NCBI GenBank assembly: GCA_963621995.1
Contig: CAVFFZ010000008.1
Coordinates: forward strand, 1-50,086
Direction of reading: 5' to 3'
DNA: 50,086 nucleotides
Source: UMGS1663 sp963621995
GTDB taxonomy: Bacteria; Bacillota; Clostridia; TANB77; CAG-508
In this document: positions 32,985-39,475 of the stretch, piece after piece
Layout: the number at the start of each line of letters is the position of its first letter
How positions within the stretch are numbered: position 1 is the first letter of the stretch
The notes under the pieces: generated by a model
Database searches by the model: none
Told to the model about the DNA's origin: nothing
Seen by the model: the letters and a program-made list of their open reading frames with translations, nothing else
Made by a program: the position numbers and the translations under genes

Positions 32985-34427
32985 ATGGCAAGAGATGATT
33001 ATGAAATAGTAATAGGGCTAGAAGTTCATGCTGAACTTTCAACAAAGACAAAAATATTCTGTAGTTGTCCTACAGAATTTGGAGCAGATCCAAACACACA
33101 TGTATGCCCAGTATGTATGGCAATGCCAGGAGCACTACCAGTATTAAACGAAAAAGTAGTAGAATATGCAGTAAAAGCAGGTTTAGCTACTAATTGTGAA
33201 ATAGCAATGGATAGTAAAAATGATAGAAAAAATTACTTTTATCCAGACCTTCCAAAATCATACCAAATATCACAATTTGACAAACCACTTTGTGAACGTG
33301 GGTATGTAGAAATAGAAGATGAAGAGGGAAATAAGAAAAAAATTAGATTAACACGTATTCATATAGAAGAGGATGCAGGTAAGTTAAACCACAATGAATT
33401 TGATGGAGGAAGTTTAGTAGACTTAAACAGAGCTGGAGTTCCTTTAATAGAAATAGTTTCAGAGCCAGATTTAAGAACAGCAAAAGAAGCAGAAGAATAT
33501 TTAAAAAAACTAAAATCAATACTTGAATATATAGAAGTATCAGATTGTAAAATGCAAGAAGGTTCATTAAGAGCAGACGTAAACGTTTCTGTTAGAAAAA
33601 AAGGAGCAACAGAATATGGAACTCGTACAGAAATGAAAAATATGAACTCTTTCAGAAGCATTGTAAGAGCTATAGAATATGAAGCAGACAGGCAAATAGA
33701 TGTATTAGAAGATGGCGGAAAAATAGAACAAGAAACATTAAGATGGGATGAAGTATCTGGAAGAACATTCTCTATGAGAGACAAAGAAGATGCACAAGAT
33801 TATCGTTATTTTCCAGATCCAGATTTAGTAGCTATTCGTTTATCTAAAGAATATATTGAAAACATAAAAAATAATCTACCAGAGTTACCAGAGAGTAGAA
33901 AACAAAGATATTTAAATGAATTTGGTTTATCTGAAAAAGATAGCAATATGCTTACTGCTTCAAAATATTTATCTAACTTATTTGAAGGAGCAGAGAAAAT
34001 TTGTAGAAATGCAAAAGCTGTTGCAAACTGGTTGTTATCAGATGTTTCAAGAATTTTGAATGAAAAAGAAATGGAAGATGACCAAATACCATTTACAGCA
34101 GAACAACTTGCTAAAATGATTGTTTTAATAGATAAAGGAACAATAAGTAGCGCAATAGGTAAAAAGGTACTAGAAGAATTATTTGAAGATCCAAAAGACC
34201 CAGAAAAAATAATTAAAGAAAAAGGTTGGATTCAAATTTCAGATGAAGGAGCAATAAAAGAAGTTGTACTTAAAATATTAGAAGCAAATTCCCAATCTAT
34301 AGCAGACTTTAAAGCAGGAAAAGACAGAGCATTAGGATTTTTAGTTGGGCAAGCAATGAAAGAAACAAAAGGAAAAGCAAACCCACAAATGCTTAATAAA
34401 ATGTTCCTAGAAGAATTAAAAAAATAA
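32985..34427 (+). CDS. gatB: Asp/Glu-tRNA amidotransferase subunit B
   Basis: This gene encodes 480 residues, full length. VIGLEVHAELSTKTKIFCSC and PNTHVCPVCMAMPGALPVLN near the N-terminus are diagnostic, including the zinc Cys residues. DRKNYFYPDLPKSYQISQ and EMKNMNSFR follow, and the C-terminal YqeY-like tRNA-binding tail is intact (FLVGQAMKETKGKANPQ). GatB activates the misacylated Glu or Asp with ATP and transfers ammonia. AAAGGAG precedes the ATG. The second copy of the 115-bp repeat starts 13 bases after its stop codon. Confidence 0.97.
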   Translation: MARDDYEIVIGLEVHAELSTKTKIFCSCPTEFGADPNTHVCPVCMAMPGALPVLNEKVVEYAVKAGLATNCEIAMDSKNDRKNYFYPDLPKSYQISQFDKPLCERGYVEIEDEEGNKKKIRLTRIHIEEDAGKLNHNEFDGGSLVDLNRAGVPLIEIVSEPDLRTAKEAEEYLKKLKSILEYIEVSDCKMQEGSLRADVNVSVRKKGATEYGTRTEMKNMNSFRSIVRAIEYEADRQIDVLEDGGKIEQETLRWDEVSGRTFSMRDKEDAQDYRYFPDPDLVAIRLSKEYIENIKNNLPELPESRKQRYLNEFGLSEKDSNMLTASKYLSNLFEGAEKICRNAKAVANWLLSDVSRILNEKEMEDDQIPFTAEQLAKMIVLIDKGTISSAIGKKVLEELFEDPKDPEKIIKEKGWIQISDEGAIKEVVLKILEANSQSIADFKAGKDRALGFLVGQAMKETKGKANPQMLNKMFLEELKK

Positions 34428-34440
34428 TAGAAAATTACAA

Positions 34441-34555
34441 GAACAAAAGAGGCATGATTAATATTTTTAGACATTTTAGAAAACTTTTCATGCCTCGTCT
34501 TTGTTCGACCGCCAAATTTTATGTAATAAAATTTATGTGGAATGTTTAGCGAAGC
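34441..34555. repeat. 115-bp intergenic repeat, copy B
   Basis: Copy B matches 26316-26430 without gaps by eye. Here the outer inverted repeat is better paired than in copy A (GGCATGA against TCATGCC). It lies between gatB and a convergent - strand gene. Confidence 0.85.
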
Positions 34556-34569
34556 TTTTTGTATAATCA

Positions 34570-34830
34570 TTATAAACCAATTTCATTCTTAATTGTGTCA
34601 AAACCAATCCCACAAATAAAAAAACTACAAGAGAACATTAAACTAGTTCTAAATAATGAAATGCCAATATAAAACAAAGTAGGAATACTATAAAAAGTTT
34701 CATATGCAAAAAGAGAAAAAGCTGAAATTAAACATAAAATAAATGAAAATATTAATCCTATATGCATAATTTTCTTTGTTTTACAATCTAAATTTTTAAT
34801 TTTATTAACTAAAGTATTAATTATATTCAT
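34570..34830 (-). CDS. Small hypothetical membrane protein
   Basis: This gene encodes 86 residues with two membrane segments (GLIFSFILCLISAFSLFAY and SLMFSCSFFICGIGFD, with a hydrophobic stretch between). The first ~20 residues are basic and likely cytoplasmic. TTGAGG lies about 8 bases before the ATG. I do not recognise the family; the gene faces gatB across the repeat. Confidence 0.6.
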   Translation of the reverse strand: MNIINTLVNKIKNLDCKTKKIMHIGLIFSFILCLISAFSLFAYETFYSIPTLFYIGISLFRTSLMFSCSFFICGIGFDTIKNEIGL

Positions 34831-35002
34831 ATAATAACCTCAACTTTCTTATTCATCTATATTTAGTTTATCATAAAATATACATGAAAATCAAAGGTAA
34901 TTTATACCAAGTTTTTTATTAGAAAAGTTTTATCAAAAATTAGTAAAGTAGTAATTTGTTATGAAGAGATTATTATAAAAATATATAACAAACAAAATAA
35001 AG

Positions 35003-35030
35003 AGCATGAATTTATAATCCATGCTTTTTT
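35003..35030 (-). terminator. Terminator after rpsT
   Basis: AGCATG (35003-35008) pairs with CATGCT (35020-35025). On the - strand the stem is followed by CTTTATTTTG, and on the + strand by six Ts, so it could act on both strands. Confidence 0.55.
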
Positions 35031-35082
35031 ATTCGAAAATCTTAAGACATAATAAAAAACTGTGCACAATTTTTTATTTTAA

Positions 35083-35349
35083 CTATGCTTTTATAGCGTT
35101 TAATTTTTTAGCCATACCTGATTTTTTTCTAGCAGCTGTATTTTTTACTATTACACCTTTTGTGCAAGCTTGATCTACTTTTTTAGTAGCTTCTGAGAAT
35201 AATTTAGTAGCTTCTTCTACTTTACCTTCTGCTACAGCTTGTTCAAATTTTTTAATAGCTGTTTTGTAAGCTGATTTAACCATATTATTTTGCATTGTTT
35301 TCTTTTCGATAACTCTAGTTCTTTTAATAGCTGATTTAATATTTGGCAT
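35083..35349 (-). CDS. rpsT: 30S ribosomal protein S20
   Basis: This gene encodes about 88 residues from the ATG at 35349 (MPNIKSAIKR), with GGGAGG 8 bases upstream; an in-frame GTG at 35358 lies against that site. The protein is Lys/Arg-rich and three-helical. IKSAIKRTRVIEKKTMQNN and GVIVKNTAARKKSGMAKKLN are the conserved ends. It binds 16S rRNA in the small subunit. It is a single-gene unit in opposite orientation to hpf. Confidence 0.97.
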   Translation of the reverse strand: MPNIKSAIKRTRVIEKKTMQNNMVKSAYKTAIKKFEQAVAEGKVEEATKLFSEATKKVDQACTKGVIVKNTAARKKSGMAKKLNAIKA

Positions 35350-35492
35350 ATTTTGCACCTCCCTTTAAGTTACTATTCATATATAGCAAATAAAATTTTA
35401 TCATAAAAATGTACTTTTTGCAAGCCTTATATGATAAAAGTTTATAAAAATTTTACAAAATTAAAAAATTTATGAAAAAATTGTAAAAATAT

Positions 35493-35521
35493 TTGAAAAA
35501 ATACAATAAACAAGGTATAAT
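35493..35521 (+). promoter_or_regulatory. Promoter of the hibernation factor gene
   Basis: TTGAAA, 17 bases, then TATAAT, about 50 bases before the start codon. Confidence 0.75.
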
Positions 35522-35571
35522 AAGCATATACAAAAAGTAACAAAAGAACAAGTATGAAAGGAGCGATTTTT

Positions 35572-36108
35572 ATGAACATAAAAATTACAGGAAAAGATTT
35601 AAAAGCGACAGAATCTATTAAAGGTTATATCGAAAAAAAAATGGAAAGATTAGTTAAGTATTTTGGAGAAGAATTTGAAGTACTTGCCACAATTAAAACA
35701 GAAGGTAATGAGCAAGTCGCTGAGTTATATGTTAAAGCAGAAGGAGAAACATTTAGAGCAGTTACAGCACATCGTGATTTATATGCTTCTATAGATAAAA
35801 ACATAGACATTTTAGAGGGTCAAATTCGTAAAATGAAAACTAAAAAAGATAAACAAAATATGACAGAATCTATAAGAATGAAAGAGGCAGTTGCAAGTAG
35901 TGAAGAAGTTCATGAAATAGAAGATGAAATTATAAAAACTATTTACTATGATATAAAACCAATGGCACCAGAAGATGCTAAATTAGAATTACAAGGAAAA
36001 CAAAAGAATAATTTCTTAGTATTTATAAACATAGATACTGGAAAAGTAAATGTAATTTATCGTTTAAAAGATAGTAAAAATTTTGGTTTAGTAGAGCCAG
36101 AAGCTTAG
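35572..36108 (+). CDS. hpf: Ribosome hibernation promoting factor, long form
   Basis: This gene encodes about 178 residues from the ATG at 35572 (MNIKITGKDL), with AAAGGAG upstream; an in-frame ATG at 35554 is less likely. The N-terminal ~95 residues are the S30AE/RaiA domain that binds the 30S decoding site. The C-terminal ~60 residues, with IYYDIKPMAPEDAKLELQ and FVFINIDTGKVNVIYRL-like strands, form the dimerisation domain that joins two ribosomes as 100S particles. The linker is shorter and less charged than in some Firmicutes. A terminator follows. Confidence 0.94.
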   Translation: MNIKITGKDLKATESIKGYIEKKMERLVKYFGEEFEVLATIKTEGNEQVAELYVKAEGETFRAVTAHRDLYASIDKNIDILEGQIRKMKTKKDKQNMTESIRMKEAVASSEEVHEIEDEIIKTIYYDIKPMAPEDAKLELQGKQKNNFLVFINIDTGKVNVIYRLKDSKNFGLVEPEA

Positions 36109-36123
36109 TAAAAATAGAAATTT

Positions 36124-36159
36124 AAAATTGGAATAAGGATTAAACCTTATTCCAATTTT
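36124..36159. terminator. Bidirectional terminator between hpf and a SASP gene
   Basis: AAAATTGGAATAAGG (36124-36138) pairs perfectly with CCTTATTCCAATTTT (36145-36159) with a 6-base loop. The end is T-rich in both directions. Confidence 0.88.
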
Positions 36160-36171
36160 ATTTTGTATAAA

Positions 36172-36366
36172 TTATTTCATTTGATTTTCAGCTTGCTCGA
36201 TTAATTTTTTAACCATGTTTCCACCGATTCTACCAGCATCTCTTGCAGATATATTTCCATTATATCCATCTTTTAAATTTACACCAACTTCTGAAGCAAC
36301 TTCATGTTTGAACTTGTTTAAAGCTTCTTTAGCTTCTGGAACTACTTTTGAATTTGAATTTGTCAT
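36172..36366 (-). CDS. Alpha/beta-type small acid-soluble spore protein 1
   Basis: This gene encodes 64 residues from the ATG at 36366 (MTNSNSKVVPEAKEAL), with AGGAGGTG 8 bases upstream. Family signatures are FKHEVASEVGVNL, which holds the GPR protease site (Glu before Val-Ala here), and SARDAGRIGGNMVKKLIE. These proteins coat and protect spore DNA and are degraded at germination. It is 82% or so identical to the next SASP by eye, so the pair arose by duplication. A conserved upstream motif is shared with that gene. Confidence 0.95.
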   Translation of the reverse strand: MTNSNSKVVPEAKEALNKFKHEVASEVGVNLKDGYNGNISARDAGRIGGNMVKKLIEQAENQMK

Positions 36367-36402
36367 TTTTTTTTCACCTCCTGAAAATTTTATTTTCATT
36401 AT

Positions 36403-36434
36403 TAGAATGCTCATAATTAAACAAAATAAACTGG
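36403..36434 (-). promoter_or_regulatory. Candidate sigma-G promoter of SASP 1
   Basis: On the - strand CCAGTTTA (36427-36434) is followed 17 bases later by CATTCTA (36403-36409). CATTCTA fits the sigma-G -10 pattern CATnnTA, and the same pair occurs before SASP 2. Confidence 0.55.
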
Positions 36435-36493
36435 TAAAATTATCAAATTTAAAGAACAAATAGAAAAGCTAATAGATTTATAGTATGCTATAA

Positions 36494-36520
36494 AAAGACA
36501 GGAATTTAATTCCTGTCTTT
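36494..36520 (-). terminator. Terminator after SASP 2
   Basis: GACAGGAA and TTCCTGTC with flanking A/T pairs form a stem with a 5-base loop; on the - strand it is followed by TTTTTA. Confidence 0.8.
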
Positions 36521-36577
36521 AACTTTATGTATAAAGGCAAAAAATAAACTCCTGTACTTAAATTTAATAAAATTTAA

Positions 36578-36778
36578 CTATTTGCTAGCCATTTGTCTTT
36601 CAGCTGTTTCTATTAATTTTTTAACCATGTTTCCACCGATTCTACCAGCATCTCTTGCAGATATATCTCCATTGTATCCTTGTTTTAAGTTTACACCAAC
36701 TTCTGAAGCTACTTCATACTTAAATTTGTTTAAAGCTTCGCTGGCTCCTGGAACTACTTTATAGTTTGAGTTTGTCAT
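36578..36778 (-). CDS. Alpha/beta-type small acid-soluble spore protein 2
   Basis: This gene encodes 66 residues with TAGGAGGTG before the ATG at 36778. FKYEVASEVGVNLKQGYNG and SARDAGRIGGNMVKKLIE are the same family signatures as in SASP 1; differences are mainly in the first 15 and last 8 residues. It coats forespore DNA. It has its own terminator and upstream motif, so the two SASP genes are separate units rather than an operon. Confidence 0.95.
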   Translation of the reverse strand: MTNSNYKVVPGASEALNKFKYEVASEVGVNLKQGYNGDISARDAGRIGGNMVKKLIETAERQMASK

Positions 36779-36843
36779 TTTTTTTCACCTCCTAAAATAA
36801 GAATTTTATTTTCTTAAAAAACAGTTTAATGTTTTTCAATATA

Positions 36844-36875
36844 TAGAATGTTCAAAAAAAATAAAAATAAACTGG
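36844..36875 (-). promoter_or_regulatory. Candidate sigma-G promoter of SASP 2
   Basis: On the - strand CCAGTTTA (36868-36875) is followed 17 bases later by CATTCTA (36844-36850). The only other region with this pair in the window that I noticed is upstream of SASP 1. Confidence 0.55.
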
Positions 36876-37025
36876 AAAAAAATGTAGAAAAAACACATAA
36901 AATAAAAATTAGAATAAAAATGTAAAAAATGTAAAATATAAAATAAGAATATATATGATTAAACAAGATAAATAATAGTATAAATATAAGATTATTTTAT
37001 AATAAAATGAGAGGAGTATATTTTT

Positions 37026-37193
37026 ATGAATTTAAATGATATAAATGGGTCTGAAAATATAGAAATTTTAGATGAAGATGCAACAAAATATGGAGAGTTT
37101 GTTTCATCATATTTTGCATGGCTTACATTAGAAAAACAAAAAGATAAAGCAAGTCAAATGGATAAAATGACCAAAAAGAAGGAATCTAAATGA
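37026..37193 (+). CDS. Small hypothetical protein, 55 residues
   Basis: The protein starts MNLNDINGSENIEILDED and ends TKKKESK. GAGAGGAG lies about 9-10 bases before the ATG. The first half is acidic, the middle (YGEFVSSYFAWLTLEKQKD) is likely a helix, and the tail is basic. No family is recognised. It ends about 30 bases before the ctsR promoter, so it is not part of that operon. Confidence 0.6.
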   Translation: MNLNDINGSENIEILDEDATKYGEFVSSYFAWLTLEKQKDKASQMDKMTKKKESK

Positions 37194-37224
37194 TAAATAA
37201 TAGAAGAAAAGTAAGTAAAAAGTG

Positions 37225-37252
37225 TTGACAATATAAAAAATGATGCTATAAT
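37225..37252 (+). promoter_or_regulatory. Promoter of the ctsR operon
   Basis: TTGACA (37225-37230), 16 bases, then TATAAT (37247-37252). The CtsR box lies just downstream, over the predicted start. Confidence 0.88.
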
Positions 37253-37261
37253 ATTATTATA

Positions 37262-37278
37262 AGTCAAAGAAAGTCAAA
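37262..37278 (+). promoter_or_regulatory. CtsR operator
   Basis: AGTCAAA-GAA-AGTCAAA matches the known direct-heptad CtsR site (GGTCAAA n3 GGTCAAA type). A third GTCAAA follows directly at 37279. The operon is therefore probably repressed by its own first product and released by heat or protein stress. Confidence 0.88.
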
Positions 37279-37312
37279 GTCAAAAACAACAAAAACAAGA
37301 GGTGGTAATAAA

Positions 37313-37759
37313 ATGAGAATGTCAGATATGATAGAAGATTTTATAAAAGATTTATTTGAAGAAGATGATTTAGTAGAAATACAAAGAAATGATTTAGCGC
37401 AAAAGTTTAATTGCGTGCCATCTCAAATAAACTATGTAATAGCAACAAGATTTAAACCTTCGCAAGGTTATTATGTAGAAAGTAAACGTGGAGGAGGAGG
37501 CTCTATAAAAATAAAAAAAGTAAACATTACTAAAAGCAATTATTTTATGCATATTATTAATAGTATTGGAGACTCTTTAACAGCTCAAGAAGTAGATATA
37601 TTTATTAGTAACTTTTTATCATACAACATGGTAAATACTATTGAAGCAAAGCTTTTAAAAGTAGCAACAAGTGATAATGTACTAAAAATAGAACAACCGA
37701 CTAGAGATGAATTAAGAGCGAGAATATTTAAAAATATGCTAGTAAATTTAATTGAGTAG
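37313..37759 (+). CDS. ctsR: Transcriptional repressor CtsR
   Basis: This gene encodes 148 residues. MSDMIEDFIKDLF starts a winged helix-turn-helix, with DLAQKFNCVPSQINYVIATR as recognition part and the glycine wing VESKRGGGGSIKI that senses heat in Bacillus. It represses clp and related genes through heptad boxes. A perfect site lies in its own promoter. AGAGGTGG precedes the ATG. It is first of ctsR-mcsA-mcsB-clpC; McsB and ClpC remove it under stress. Confidence 0.97.
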   Translation: MRMSDMIEDFIKDLFEEDDLVEIQRNDLAQKFNCVPSQINYVIATRFKPSQGYYVESKRGGGGSIKIKKVNITKSNYFMHIINSIGDSLTAQEVDIFISNFLSYNMVNTIEAKLLKVATSDNVLKIEQPTRDELRARIFKNMLVNLIE

Positions 37760-37791
37760 CAATTTAAAAAATTATAAAGGAGTTGATTAAC

Positions 37792-38352
37792 ATGTTATGT
37801 GAAAATTGTGGAAACAATGAAGCAAATATTAAATATACACAAATTACAAATGGCGTAAAAAAACAAATGAATTTATGCGAAAAATGTGCCAATGAATTAG
37901 GTATAAATAATATATCTTTTGATATGCCAATTAATTTTTCAAATTTCTTGGAAGATATATTTGATGATGAAAGTTTATTTATGCCAAGTATAGCAAGAAA
38001 CGAAAAACTTATTTGCGATAAATGTAAAATGAGTTATGAGGATTTTATTAAAAATGGAAAGTTTGGTTGTGACGAATGTTACACTACTTTTGAAGACAAA
38101 ATTGATAACTTATTAAAAAATATACATGGAGTAAATAGACATGTAGGAAGAAAAGCAAAAATGCTTAATACTAATGAAACACAAAAAGATAATGTAAAAG
38201 CAGAAAAACAAGAAATTAAAGAGAATAAAACAAATGAAAAAGATGAAAAAATTAAAAAACTAAAAAATAGATTAAAACAAGAAATAAAAGAAGAAAGATA
38301 TGAAGATGCAGCAAAGACAAGAGATGAAATAAAAAAATTAAGCAACGTATAA
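37792..38352 (+). CDS. mcsA: Protein-arginine kinase activator McsA
   Basis: This gene encodes 186 residues from the ATG at 37792 (MLCENCGNNEANI), preceded by AAAGGAG. Two pairs of CxxC zinc motifs (CENC and CEKC, then CDKC and CDEC) occupy the N-terminal ~110 residues. The C-terminal part is Lys/Glu-rich and ends in a UVR domain (KQEIKEERYEDAAKTRDEIK). McsA binds and activates McsB. The gene lies between ctsR and mcsB as usual. Confidence 0.95.
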   Translation: MLCENCGNNEANIKYTQITNGVKKQMNLCEKCANELGINNISFDMPINFSNFLEDIFDDESLFMPSIARNEKLICDKCKMSYEDFIKNGKFGCDECYTTFEDKIDNLLKNIHGVNRHVGRKAKMLNTNETQKDNVKAEKQEIKENKTNEKDEKIKKLKNRLKQEIKEERYEDAAKTRDEIKKLSNV

Positions 38353-38422
38353 AATACAAAATGCTTATATTATTTTGAGATAACAATAGAACAAAAAATA
38401 TAATAAATAAGTAGGTGAAAAT

Positions 38423-39436
38423 ATGAATTGGTATTTAGAAAATGGAAAAGATTCAGATGTTATTCTTAGTTCTCGCATTAGATTTGCAAGAAATATAAAA
38501 GAGTTTCATTTTAAAATAAGAATGACAAAACAAGATAGAGAAAAAATGTTAGAAAAAATTAAATTTGTAACTCCTAGCATAGGATATGGACTTAAATTTA
38601 TGTATTTAAAAGACATGGATGATATTACAAAAATGGCTTTAGTAGAAAAACATATTATAAGCCCGGAAATGGCACTTGCAAAAGAGGAAGAGGCAATTTT
38701 AATAAATGACGAAGAAAATATTTGCGTTATGCTAAATGAAGAAGATCACATGAGAATTCAAGTATTTTCTAGTGGATTAGAACTTAAAGATACATTGAAT
38801 TTAGCAATTGAATTAGATGAAAAATTAAATGAATTGTTAGGATTTAGCTATAAAGAAGAGTATGGATTTTTAACAGCTTGCCCTACAAATGTAGGCACAG
38901 GTTTAAGAGCGTCTGTTATGGTGCATTTACCAGCACTAAAAATAACAGGAAACTTAAGTAAAGTACTTCATATAGTAAATAATTTTGGAATGACAATTCG
39001 TGGTTTATATGGTGAAGATTCACAAAGTAAGGGTGACATTTACCAAGTTTCTAATATTCAAACTTTAGGTATAAGTGAGGAAGAAATAGTTACAAACCTA
39101 GAGAATATAACAAGAAAAGTAATGGAGAAAGAACGTTTGGCAAGAAAATATTTAGCTAAAAATGGAATGGATTTAGAAGATAAAGTGTATCGTTCATATG
39201 GTATTTTAACAAATGCAAGAAAATTAGACTCAGATGAATGTAGTAATTTGTTATCAAGTGTGAAATTAGGTACAGATTTAGGGGTTATAACAGAATTAAA
39301 TGATACGAAAGTAAAGAAAATGATGTTATATACAAAACCTGCAAATTTACAAAAATATTTAGGAAAAGTGTTAGACGCAAATCAGAGAGATATAAAAAGA
39401 GCAGAAGTTATAAAACAAATAGTTAATGAAAAATAA
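38423..39436 (+). CDS. mcsB: Protein-arginine kinase McsB
   Basis: This gene encodes 337 residues. SSRIRFARNIKEFHFK at the start, LTACPTNVGTGLRASVMVHL with the catalytic Cys, and MTIRGLYGEDSQSKGDIYQV are ATP:guanido phosphotransferase signatures. It phosphorylates arginines of damaged proteins, marking them for ClpC with its protease. The family pattern is complete. Its start follows TAGGTG, which is a modest site. Confidence 0.97.
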   Translation: MNWYLENGKDSDVILSSRIRFARNIKEFHFKIRMTKQDREKMLEKIKFVTPSIGYGLKFMYLKDMDDITKMALVEKHIISPEMALAKEEEAILINDEENICVMLNEEDHMRIQVFSSGLELKDTLNLAIELDEKLNELLGFSYKEEYGFLTACPTNVGTGLRASVMVHLPALKITGNLSKVLHIVNNFGMTIRGLYGEDSQSKGDIYQVSNIQTLGISEEEIVTNLENITRKVMEKERLARKYLAKNGMDLEDKVYRSYGILTNARKLDSDECSNLLSSVKLGTDLGVITELNDTKVKKMMLYTKPANLQKYLGKVLDANQRDIKRAEVIKQIVNEK

Positions 39437-39475
39437 AAGATTTTATAAAAATTCAATTTAAGGAAGGTGATTACA

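Noticed and set aside
35350..35571. Structured leader (raiA-type RNA) upstream of the hibernation factor gene
   Set aside because: The 200 bases are AT-rich with a plain promoter and no series of hairpins.
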